Made by a program: the position numbers and the translations under genes. Shown one piece after another: positions 47,501 through 55,277 of a DNA stretch of 64,000 bases; the first letter of the stretch is position 1, and the number at the start of each line of letters is the position of its first letter. Origin of the DNA: Lysobacter arenosi (GTDB lineage Bacteria; Pseudomonadota; Gammaproteobacteria; Xanthomonadales; Xanthomonadaceae); contig NZ_CP071517.1 of NCBI RefSeq assembly GCF_016613475.2, positions 372,001 through 436,000 on the forward strand, read 5' to 3'. The notes under the pieces are model-generated. The model saw only the letters and a list, made by a program, of their open reading frames with translations. It was not told where the DNA came from and did no database searches.

Positions 47501-47545
47501 CAGGCACCGCGCCAGTTCCGCTTCATGGTGCAGTACGACTTCTAA
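44504..47545 (+). CDS. Oar-like TonB-dependent receptor with carboxypeptidase-regulatory domain
   Basis: Outer-membrane receptor of about 1013 residues. A signal peptide (NLRRSALTVALGVCFASSGVHAQ) precedes a CarboxypepD_reg-like domain (TAGAVFGQATAGETVVVENP), then LDSVVVVGAQAV, a plug (YVNGFNVTNSFRGLNFSKIP; GYGAEFGRSLGGVINQVTKRGTN) and a long beta-barrel ending in an aromatic residue (FRFMVQYDF), the barrel-insertion signal. The GTG at 44504 follows a G-run ribosome-binding site; an ATG at 44522 is the alternative. Oar-like proteins include RTX/adhesion-linked and protein-substrate receptors. The cargo is unknown. Followed by a terminator and two sulfotransferase genes. Confidence 0.88.
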   Translation: MSKRSSMNRNLRRSALTVALGVCFASSGVHAQSTAGAVFGQATAGETVVVENPATGFRREITVTGDGTYRVPALSPGQYRITLQRADGTTAVREGVAVNVGTGTPVNFASAAGGSATTLDSVVVVGAQAVNPIDVSSVESTTILTAAQIAKIPVLRDATSVALLAPGTVRGDNAFGNLASFGGSSVAENQYYVNGFNVTNSFRGLNFSKIPFEAVAEQQIKTGGYGAEFGRSLGGVINQVTKRGTNEFEAGANVFWLPEGLREDVENTYYSNPLVPGDIGKLRQDNSKDSDGSYNTSVWAGGALIKDKLFAWGLLSYSNQEQDIYNSVVSRQNSTDKIDGPTWLLKVDWNINDSNKVEFTAFSDQQDTTSANYLNPLASLDRGALIGTSYLETGGENYIARYTGYLTDSFTLSALYGHSEFSRSRHLVTANGTRVEYGGDLHVPATGCPVITDVRPGYRTAITGVYASSCNITGTSIDRIDSGDTRDAWRIDGDWQIGDHQIGFGFDADDYESIAGQSIEGGRIWRYSTNNGPDGRANTGDEFDIVREQIVTQGSTVKVKQHAIYVEDNWNITDNFLAYIGARWDTFENLNGFGQTYVKIEDQFGPRLGFSWDVNGDSTLKLYGNAGRYALPLTPSVAVRGASASLFTRQNFRFAGVDPATGAPIGLNTPGALQYVNGEFGEPKNPATIAATNLDPMYQDEFILGFQKQITEHQSIGARGIYRKLKAAIDDNCDYNPIVEQAVADGFDPVLPGAGFPYCRMFNPGADSVFLTDLEDNGTLTEYTVQGDLLSPEAKRSYKSLELFWDGGWEKFFFQASYTLAWNKGNTEGGVKSDIGQADTSVTQDFDYKELAVDSYGYLPNDRRHSLKVFGNYQFNDEWSVGANVLVQSGRPINCLGVLYPYHGGIHPYGSSFFRCGTTEAGGRDGPAEAMPRGTAGRLPWTNSIDLNVAYFPSWATGLQFKMDIFNVFNNQKVTSVTEVAEDATTGAPLNTYLLPRTFQAPRQFRFMVQYDF

Positions 47546-47571
47546 GATTCAAGTTCCACTATTTCTCTCTC

Positions 47572-47600
47572 ACGGCCGCCGCAAGGCGGCCGTTTTTTTT
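47572..47600 (+). terminator. rho-independent terminator after the TonB receptor
   Basis: ACGGCCGCC, GCAA loop, GGCGGCCGT followed by eight T. A strong intrinsic terminator 26 bp past the stop; read-through would be needed for co-transcription with the sulfotransferases. Confidence 0.9.
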
Positions 47601-47686
47601 GTGGAAAGCCGCATTTTCCGGGCTCCAGAGCGTTGTGCGGGCAACGGTTGCCGCTATGCTTGAAGCGTTCTTCCGATGGCGGATCT

Positions 47687-49258
47687 ATGCAGGCTGTTCT
47701 TTCTGAAATGTGGGGCCAGGCGCAGCGGCTCGAAGCCGAAGGCGCCTGGGATCGGGCAGGGCGCGTGTACGAGGACATGCTGGCCAAGGAGCCGCACCAC
47801 GTGCCGGCGCAGTTGCGCATGTCGCGGCTGGCCCAGTTCGGCGATCGCTACTGCGCGGCGCGCGAGCACGCGCTGCGCGCCGCCGACGCGGTGCGCCTGA
47901 AGGCCAGCACGCGCAATGCCGGCTACGTCACCGGGCGCCTGCTGGAGTTCGCCGAGGAGGCCGAAGTGGCCTCGGTGATCCTGTCGGCCGACTGGTCCGA
48001 TCCGAACATCCTGCAGCAGTCGGCGGTCCTCGCCCAGCACCTGTGGTTGGCGGGGCGCTATGAAGACGCGCTGCGCTTCCTCGACGCGGTCGCACGTCAT
48101 GTGCCGGCCCATCCGCTGCTGTCGTTCACGCGCGGCAACGTCCTGCGCTTCCTCGGCGACATGGCCGGCGCCGAGCAGGCATACGAGGCGGCGCTTGCGC
48201 TGTCTCCCGGTCTTGCCGATGCGCACTGGGCGCTTGCCACGCACTCGCGCGCGCGAGTGCCGATGCAGCGTGTCCCGCGCATTCGCCAGGCGCTGTCGCG
48301 CAGCCCCGCGGGTGGTGTCGAACAGGCCCATCTTCTCTACGCGCTGTTCCACGAAATGGATGCGGCGGGCGAGGTCGACGAGGCCTGGCAGGCGCTCGAA
48401 CAGGGCGCGGCGATCATGCGCCGGCGCCTGGCCTATGACGCCTCGGCCGAAGCGGCGTATCTGCAGGCGTTGATGCGGCTGCCGGTGCCGGCGGCCGCCG
48501 AGGCGGTGGCGGCGCAGGCGCTTGCGTCGAGCGAACGTCCGCAGCCGGTTTTCATCGTCGGCATGCCGCGCAGCGGCACGACGTTGCTCGATCGCATCCT
48601 CGGCAACCACGGCTGGGTGGATTCGCTCGGCGAGCGCAACGATTTCCAGATGGCGCTGAGCCAGGCTTCCGACCACTTCTTCCACCGCACGCCGGCCAGC
48701 CTGGAGCGGGTGGCGCAGGTGGATGCGCGGACAGCCGGCCATCTGTTCCAGCAGCGGATGCGATTGCTCGCGCCGGGCCGTCCCTGCGTGCTCGACAAGA
48801 ATCCGCAGAACCTGTTCAACATCCCGCTGATCCTGCGGGCGCTGCCGCATGCGCGCATCCTGTGCCTGCGTCGCGATCCGATGGATGCCTGTTTCTCCAA
48901 CCTCAAGGAATTGTTCCAGGGCGACGCCTATGCGTACAGCTACGGCCTGGACGACCTGGCCGCGCACAGCGGACATGCGCAGCAGTGGATGCAGCATTGG
49001 CAGGACGCCGCGCCGCACGCCGTGCGCGTGGTCGACTACGAAGCACTCGTGGCCGACCCGGAGACTGTCGCGGCGCAACTGATCGAGTTCATCGGACTGC
49101 CCGCGCAGGCGGGTCTTTCCGACATCACGCGCAACGACGCGCCCGTGTCGACCGCGAGCAGCAGCCAGGTGCGTGAAGGTATCCACGGCCGCTCGCTCGG
49201 CGCCTGGAAGCGCTATGAGCAACAGCTGCAACCGCTGCGCGAACGGATGGGTGGCTGA
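47687..49258 (+). CDS. TPR-sulfotransferase, first copy
   Basis: The 523-residue protein has about 250 residues of tetratricopeptide-like helices (for example GAWDRAGRVYEDMLAKEPHH and DMAGAEQAYEAALALSPGLA) and a C-terminal sulfotransferase domain with a PAPS 5'-phosphosulfate loop (FIVGMPRSGTTLLDRIL, near 293) and a 3'-phosphate motif (LCLRRDPMDACFSNLKELF). The TPR part suggests a protein or peptide acceptor. No signal peptide, so it should act in the cytoplasm. Followed after one base by a paralogue. Confidence 0.87.
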   Translation: MQAVLSEMWGQAQRLEAEGAWDRAGRVYEDMLAKEPHHVPAQLRMSRLAQFGDRYCAAREHALRAADAVRLKASTRNAGYVTGRLLEFAEEAEVASVILSADWSDPNILQQSAVLAQHLWLAGRYEDALRFLDAVARHVPAHPLLSFTRGNVLRFLGDMAGAEQAYEAALALSPGLADAHWALATHSRARVPMQRVPRIRQALSRSPAGGVEQAHLLYALFHEMDAAGEVDEAWQALEQGAAIMRRRLAYDASAEAAYLQALMRLPVPAAAEAVAAQALASSERPQPVFIVGMPRSGTTLLDRILGNHGWVDSLGERNDFQMALSQASDHFFHRTPASLERVAQVDARTAGHLFQQRMRLLAPGRPCVLDKNPQNLFNIPLILRALPHARILCLRRDPMDACFSNLKELFQGDAYAYSYGLDDLAAHSGHAQQWMQHWQDAAPHAVRVVDYEALVADPETVAAQLIEFIGLPAQAGLSDITRNDAPVSTASSSQVREGIHGRSLGAWKRYEQQLQPLRERMGG

Positions 49259-49259
49259 G

Positions 49260-50826
49260 ATGTCGAACGTCGCCCCCTCCGCACTGCAGGCGTTGATAGC
49301 GAAGGCCGAGTCGCTGGCCGAAAGCGAAGACCTCGACGGTGCCATCGCCGCGTTCGAGCAGGTGCAGGCGCTGCGTCCCGGTGAGCCGTACTCGCTGATA
49401 CAGCTGTCCTATCTGAACTCGCTTCGTGGTCGCTATCGGCGTGCCGAGGGCTGCGCGATGGCGGCAGCGGCCAGCGGCACGACCGATCCCAGGCTGCTTG
49501 CCGAACTGCTGCCGCGACTGCGCACCTTCAACCAGGTGCCGACGCTGCAGGCGGCGATCGATCGCGCCAAGCCGATGTCGCGCATGCCGATCCCGCTGCT
49601 GATCGCCGCCGCCGCGCAGCTGAGTTACGTCAATCTTCCCGGTCGCGCGATCGCCTTCCTCGACGAAGCCAGGCGCGCCGATCCGGACTATCCGCCGACG
49701 CTGCTGGCACGTGCGCAGGTGCTTACCTACCTGGGCCGGTTCACGGAGGCCGCGCAGGACATCGAACGCAGCCAGCACCGCGCGCCCGAGATCGCGCAGG
49801 GCTACTGGCTGGCGGCATGGGTGCGCAAGCAGACGGCCGAGAGCAATCACGTTGCGGCCATCGAGCGGGAACTGCAGCGGCCTGGGCGATCTGCCGAAGA
49901 CATCGCGCTGCTGTCGTTCGCACTGCACAAGGAGCTCGACGACCTCGGCCGGCACGAAGCGGCCTGGAACGCGCTGATGCGCGGATGCAGGGCCAAGCGC
50001 TCGCGACTCAACTACGACACCGCGACCACGGCCAGCCTGTTCGATGCGCTGGCGAAGTTCGAGCCGTCAGCTCCGGCCGCAGTCACGGAGCATGGCGATA
50101 CCGCGCTGCCGATCTTTATCGTCGGCATGCATCGATCGGGTACCACGTTGCTGGAGCAACTGCTGGACGGCCATCCCGAGGTGCGCGGCCTTGGCGAGCT
50201 CTACGACTTCACCAGCGCGATGCGCCATGCCACCGACCACCACTGCCGTGGCGTGATCGATCGCACGCTGGTCGAGCGCGCATCCTCGGCAGACCTTGCC
50301 GCCGCCGGGGCGCGTTACCTGGACAGCGTGAAGTGGCGAGCCGAGGGCCGGCGCTGCTTCACCGACAAGCTGCCGTCGAACTTCCTCAACATCGGCTTCA
50401 TCGCCCACGCCCTGCCGCAGGCGAAGATCCTGCACATGGTCCGCGACCCGGTCGAGACCTGTTTCTCGAACCTGCGCGAGCTGTTCTCCGAGGCCAATGC
50501 GTACAGCTACGACCCGATCGAGCTGGCCGACTACCACCGCCATTACAAGCGCCTGATGGCACGCTGGCATGCGCGGTTCCCGGGCCGGATCCTCGATGTG
50601 GAGTACGCGAAGCTGGTCTGCGATCCGGAGGCCGAGCTTCGACGTGTCGCCGATTTCTGCGGGCTGGCGTTCGATCCGGCCATGCTCGAGATCGGTTCGC
50701 GAAAGCGTGCGGTGGTGACTGCGAGCGCGGTGCAGGTGCGCGACAGCATCCAGGGTGCGCGAGCGTCCGAAGTGGGCGCCCTACGAACAATGGCTGCAAC
50801 CGATGATCGAGCGTCTACGCGCCTGA
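49260..50826 (+). CDS. TPR-sulfotransferase, second copy, frameshifted near its 3' end
   Basis: Paralogue of the preceding gene with the same layout: TPR helices (SEDLDGAIAAFEQVQALRPG) and a sulfotransferase domain (FIVGMHRSGTTLLEQLL near 289; LHMVRDPVETCFSNLRELF). The frame as read runs on to 51179 over the neighbouring gene. Removing one C at 50767-50768 restores the tail SKWAPYEQWLQPMIERLRA and a stop at 50824-50826, which aligns with the end of the first copy (AWKRYEQQLQPLRERMGG). Corrected length about 521 residues. The two copies may sulfate different sites or acceptors. Confidence 0.83.
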
Positions 50827-50840
50827 TCCGGTCTCGCAGA

Positions 50841-50868
50841 AGCGAGCCTGCTCGCGAGCAGGCTCGCT
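50841..50868. repeat. 28 bp perfect palindrome between convergent genes
   Basis: AGCGAGCCTGCTCG is followed immediately by its exact reverse complement. It shares the GCGAGC/GCTCGC arms with the REP at 25185-25210 and sits between the convergent sulfotransferase and VWA genes, where it may act as a bidirectional terminator or REP relic. Confidence 0.7.
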
Positions 50869-50881
50869 CCCGCGCAAGGCG

Positions 50882-52688
50882 CTACCGGCCCAGGCCGATA
50901 CGAGTCTCCTGGTTGGGGTCGATCTGCGCCTGCGCCAGCTTCATCAGCGCCACGAGTTCGGCGCGTTCGCCATTCGGATCCCGCCCCTTCGCCGCGGTGG
51001 CCGACTGGATCATGGCGTCCAGGCTCCAGCCGTCCATCCGGCTGCCGCCGCGCAGTGCGTCAGCGAAGCCGGCGACGGCACTGGCCAGGCGCAACGATTC
51101 GCTCGGACTGCGGGTCACCTGCGAGGCCAGCACGGGCGTCTCGATGAGCCGGCTGCGATCCTGGCCCGGAAGCTTGTAACGCAGGCGCAGGTGGGCAATC
51201 TCGCCGCCCAGGGTCCGCCTTCGCGGTTTGCGTCGTCGCGCCATAGCGCAGCGAGCCGACGCGCTGCGCCGGTGAGGAGGCCGGCGTGATCTCGTACAGC
51301 GCGGTCACCTGGTGGCCGGCACCGATGTCGCCGGCATCGACCTTGTCGTTGTTGAAGTCTTCCCTGCGCAGCACGCGGTTCTCGTAACCGATCAGGCGGT
51401 ACTCGGCGACCTGGGCCGGATTGAACTCGATCTGGATCTTGACGTCGCGAGCGATGGTCATCAGCGTCGAGCTCATCTGTTCGACCAGCACCTTGCGTGC
51501 CTCGCGCAGGCTGTCGATGTAGGCGTGGTTGCCGTCGCCGACATCGGCCAACTGTTCGGCCATCTCGTCGTTGTAGTTGCCACTTCCGAAGCCGAGCGTG
51601 CTCAGCGCGATGCCGTGCTTGCGCTGGTCACCGACCAGCGTCTCCAGCGCGCTCTGGTCGACGGTGCCGACGTTGAAGTCGCCATCGGTGGCGAGGATCA
51701 CACGGTTCACGCCCTTGTCGATGTAAGCCTGCCGCGCCATCGCGTAGGCGAGGCGGATGCCGTCGCCGCCATTGGTGCTGCCGCCTGCGTCGAGGCGGTC
51801 GAGCGCGGCCAGGATCTCGCCGTGGCGATCGCCTGGCGTGGGCGGAAGCACGAGTCCCGCGCTGCCGGCGTAGACAACGATCGAGACGCGGTCCTGGCTG
51901 CGCAACTGCGGCACGAGCTGTCGCAGTGCTGCCTTGACCAGAGGCAGCTTGTCGGGCGAATCCATCGAGCCGGAGGTGTCGATCAGGAACACCAGGTTGG
52001 ACGGCGCCAGCGTCGCCTTGGGCACGTCATAGCCCTTGATGCCCACCATCAGCAACTGGCGCTGCGAGTTCCACGGCGCCGCCGCGAGCTCGGTGGTCAC
52101 GCGGAACGGTACTTCGCGGGTGGCCGGGGCAGGGTGGCCGTAGTCGAAGTAGTTGATGAACTCTTCCGCGCGAACGGCGTCTGCCGGCGGCCGCTCGCCT
52201 CCATTGAGCATGCGGCGCACGTTTGCATAGCTGCCGGTGTCGACGTCGACCGAGAAGGTCGACACCGGATCGTCCGCCGCGCGGCGCACGGGATTGTCGG
52301 TGATCTCGGCATAGCGTTCGGTATTCACCGCTTGCTGTCGCGCCGGCATCGCCATGGGCATCGCAGGCGCGTAAGCAACCCTCGAGCCGGTGACCTGGAT
52401 CGAGTCGAGCGTCGCGGCGGGAGCGGAGGCCGGTGGCGGTGCCAGCGCCTTCATCTGCGTCACGCGGCGCTGGCGCCTGGCATCGGTCGTGCCAGCTTCC
52501 TTGGCCGCGGCCGATTGCGCGTTGGCCGTTACGGCGGTGTCGGCTGCCGCTGCGGCGGCGACTGCGGCTGGCTCCGTCGCTGAATCGGCACGTTCGGACT
52601 GCGCCGAATCCTTGGTTGTGTGACAGGCGGAAAGCGCCAGCGTGACGGCCATGAACAGGGTGGGGCGGACGACGGGAGTGCGCTTCAT
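50882..52688 (-). pseudogene. YfbK-like VWA-domain lipoprotein, frameshifted by one inserted base
   Basis: A lipoprotein signal (LALSAC, Cys22) leads into an Ala-rich linker with TLDSIQVTGSRVAYAP, then a YfbK N-terminal domain, a VWA domain with an intact MIDAS (DTSGSM; T and D motifs at STNGGDG and LATDGDFN) and a DUF3520-like C-terminus (YRLIGYENRVLRREDFNND). Near 51,207-51,212 one extra base disrupts the frame; restoring it gives GGEIAHLRLRYKLPG and a stop at 50882-50884, about 601 residues. It is probably periplasmic-side outer- or inner-membrane lipoprotein. Function unknown. Confidence 0.8.
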
Positions 52689-53012
52689 GTTGCTGTCTCC
52701 GGTTGGGTTGCAGTGGCCAACGAGCGGAGCGGTCGAACGGGGTTAAGCCTTCACGGAATTCTTCTGCGAGACCCATGGGCCGGAAGTGACGGTGACCAAT
52801 GGCGGCGCCACTTACCCGGAGCTGCAATCGCATTTGCCTGCGTCGTGCATAAACGCGCACATGCAATCGCGCATCCAATTCCACGTATCCCAGAAGTTGG
52901 TATGACCTTTCGAACTGGTGGAGACGCGACGGTCACGCGCAGGATTGAACCCGCCGGTTACGTCTCAACAGCTCCCCCCGCGTCTTCGACGCTCTTGCTG
53001 GAGGTACCTGCC
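52689..53012. other. 324 bp divergent intergenic region
   Basis: No gene is supported here; the apparent upstream extension of the hydrolase-like frame has no family similarity. A loose ECF-type pattern (GAACTG, 14 bp, GTCACG) occurs near 52,914-52,939, and a GGAGG ribosome-binding site lies 9 nt before the ATG at 53013. Confidence 0.4.
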
Positions 53013-53690
53013 ATGACCCGATTCATGCCTTCCCCCCTGAAGCACGCTCTGCCCCGTCGCGCGTTGGCAGCAGCCGTATTCCTGGCCGCGTCGTCGACCG
53101 CCGTCGCCGGTTCCCCACACCTTATCTATCTGCCCTCCACCGAAGCCGGTGTAGACCACGCCGCGATCGTGCAGGCGTTCGAGGACCAGGGATTCGAAGT
53201 AAGCACGTTCGCCTATGCAGGCGAGAAGCGTCTTGCCTATGCGCACCGCATCGCCGATGAAGTGCGAGGCCTGATGGCCAAGGGCGTTGCGCCGGAGGAG
53301 ATCAATGTCGTCGGCGCTGGCACCGGCTCCAAGGTTGCCACGCTGACCTCCGCGCTGGTCGGCAACGGGCACGTCAACTACGCGCTCCTGGGCCAGTGCG
53401 ATCCGCAAATGAAGGCCAACTACAACTTCCGCATGAGTGGCCGAGTGCTCGGCATCCACGATGCCAATGACAGCACGTCGCTGTCGTGCCGCTCGCTCTG
53501 GGGTGATTCCCCCAAGGTCAGCGAGCGGCAGGAACTGGTGCTCAACAGCGGCCACGGCGCGGCGCTGTTCCACGAGCCCAGAAAGGAATGGCTGCAGCCG
53601 GTGACCGAGTGGGCCACGGGCGGTGAAGTCAGCGTCGGCGAGACCAGCATCGGCAGGGTCGACGAGCCGGCGCCGTCGCCGCGCAAGTAA
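53013..53690 (+). CDS. exported alpha/beta-hydrolase-like protein
   Basis: The 225-residue product has a signal peptide (RRALAAAVFLAASSTAVAG, cleavage near AVA-GS) and an alpha/beta-hydrolase-like order of strands and helices. The expected nucleophile elbow GxSxG reads NVVGAGTGSKVATLTS, so the serine is missing from its usual place; a late SGHGAALFH may carry the former catalytic His. It is therefore more likely a non-catalytic relative or an enzyme using another residue. Monocistronic, followed by a strong hairpin. Confidence 0.6.
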   Translation: MTRFMPSPLKHALPRRALAAAVFLAASSTAVAGSPHLIYLPSTEAGVDHAAIVQAFEDQGFEVSTFAYAGEKRLAYAHRIADEVRGLMAKGVAPEEINVVGAGTGSKVATLTSALVGNGHVNYALLGQCDPQMKANYNFRMSGRVLGIHDANDSTSLSCRSLWGDSPKVSERQELVLNSGHGAALFHEPRKEWLQPVTEWATGGEVSVGETSIGRVDEPAPSPRK

Positions 53691-53713
53691 CAAGTCATCG
53701 GTCTGGCAGGCCT

Positions 53714-53752
53714 CGACATGCCTTCTCCCCTGAGCGGGGAGGAGGCGTGTCG
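53714..53752. repeat. hairpin repeat between convergent genes
   Basis: Stem CGACAtGCCttCTCCCC pairs with GGGGAGgaGGCgTGTCG around a TGAG loop, with CTCCCC/GGGGAG cores as in the repeat at 28742-28799. It lies between the hydrolase-like gene and the convergent aldehyde dehydrogenase and probably terminates both. Confidence 0.6.
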
Positions 53753-53779
53753 TAACTGTTCATGCGGCTCGTCGACTGA

Positions 53780-55243
53780 TCAACCGGTCGCGTCGCGAAT
53801 CACCAGCAGGCGTTGCTCGGTCATGTCTTCGATCGCGTAGCGCACTCCCTCGCGGCCGAGCCCCGAGTGCTTCACACCGCCGTAAGGCATGTTGTCGACG
53901 CGGAAGCTCGGCACGTCGCCGACGATGACGCCGCCGACATCGAGGCGATCCCAGGCGCGCATGGCGTGGTCCAGGCGCGCGGTGAACACACCGGCCTGCA
54001 GGCCGAAGTCGCTGTCGTTGACCTGGTCGATGGCCTGCTCGAAATCGTCGAACGGCTCCATCAACGCGACCGGGGCGAAAGCCTCCTTGCGGTACAGATC
54101 GCTGTCATGTGGGACGCCCTCGAGCAGCGTCGCCGGCACCATGTTGCCGCTGCGGTTGCCACCGGCCAGGCGCTTGGCGCCGCCTTTGCGCGCGGCTTCG
54201 ATCCAGCTGTCCACGCGCTTGGCCGCGGCCTCGTCGATCATCGGTCCGATGAAGGTCTTCTCATCTCGCGGATCACCCATCGGCAACTTCGCCACCGCCG
54301 CCTTGAGCTTCTTGCGCAGCTTGTCGTAGATGGCCGCGTGCGCGTAGATGCGCTGCACGCTGATGCAGCTCTGGCCGCTCTGGTAGTAGGCACCGAACAC
54401 CAGGCGTTCGACGACGCGGTCCAGCGGCATGCCCGGGTCGTCGTCGATGATGCAGGCGGCGTTGCCGCCCAGTTCCAGCGTCACCTTCTTGCGCCCGGCG
54501 CGGGCCTTGAGGTCCCAGCCGATCAGGCCGCCGGTGAAACTCAGCAGGGCAATGCGTTCGTCCTCGACCAGCTGTGCTGCATCCTGGGTCGAACAGGCCA
54601 GGACCGAGAAGGCGCCACGGGGCAGGTCGGTCTCGGCCAGGATCTCGGCGATGATCAGCGCGCCGATCGGTGTCTTCTCCGAGGGCTTGAGTACGAACGG
54701 GCATCCGGCGGCCAGTGCCGGCGCGACCTTGTGCGCGACCAGGTTCAACGGAAAGTTGAATGGCGTGATGAAACTGCACACACCGATCGGCACGCGCTTG
54801 ACCATGCCGCGGTAGCCACGCGTGCGCTTGGAGATCTGCAGCTCGATCACCTCGCCATCGATGCGGGTGGCTTCGCCGGCGGCGATGCGGAAGGTGTCGA
54901 TCAGGCGCGTGACCTCGCCGCGTGCATCGGCGATGGGTTTGCCGGCCTCGATGCATAGCGCCAGGGCCAGCTCATCGAAGCGCTCCTGGAAACGCATGAC
55001 GCAGTGTTCGAGCACGTCGCGGCGGGCGTCGGGCGGGAAGGCGGCGACCGCGCCACGCGCCTGGTGAGCCGCCACGATCGCCTTGCGCACCGCCGTCGCG
55101 TCGGCCAGGGCAACCCGGGTGGCGCGTTTGCCGCTGTACTTGTCCAGCACGTCCAGGTCGGTGTTGGCGGCAACCGGGCGATTGGCGAGGTAGTAGGGGT
55201 AGCTGGCCATCAGGCCGGAGGCGGCGCGCTTGGGCTTGGCCAT
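53780..55243 (-). CDS. NAD(P)-dependent aldehyde dehydrogenase
   Basis: The 487-residue ALDH has the active-site Cys in YYQSGQSCISVQRI, the general-base Glu in VTLELGGNAACI and ITPFNFPLNLVAHKVAPALAAG. The cofactor motif usually written FTGS reads SFTGGLIGW. Sequence style is closest to the lactaldehyde/phosphonoacetaldehyde/GAPN branch, but the substrate is not certain. It begins 34 bp after the acetolactate-synthase-like gene, so they probably form an operon. Confidence 0.88.
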   Translation of the reverse strand: MAKPKRAASGLMASYPYYLANRPVAANTDLDVLDKYSGKRATRVALADATAVRKAIVAAHQARGAVAAFPPDARRDVLEHCVMRFQERFDELALALCIEAGKPIADARGEVTRLIDTFRIAAGEATRIDGEVIELQISKRTRGYRGMVKRVPIGVCSFITPFNFPLNLVAHKVAPALAAGCPFVLKPSEKTPIGALIIAEILAETDLPRGAFSVLACSTQDAAQLVEDERIALLSFTGGLIGWDLKARAGRKKVTLELGGNAACIIDDDPGMPLDRVVERLVFGAYYQSGQSCISVQRIYAHAAIYDKLRKKLKAAVAKLPMGDPRDEKTFIGPMIDEAAAKRVDSWIEAARKGGAKRLAGGNRSGNMVPATLLEGVPHDSDLYRKEAFAPVALMEPFDDFEQAIDQVNDSDFGLQAGVFTARLDHAMRAWDRLDVGGVIVGDVPSFRVDNMPYGGVKHSGLGREGVRYAIEDMTEQRLLVIRDATG

Positions 55244-55277
55244 GTCGTTCTCCGATGAAAAAAATAGGGGCGGATGA

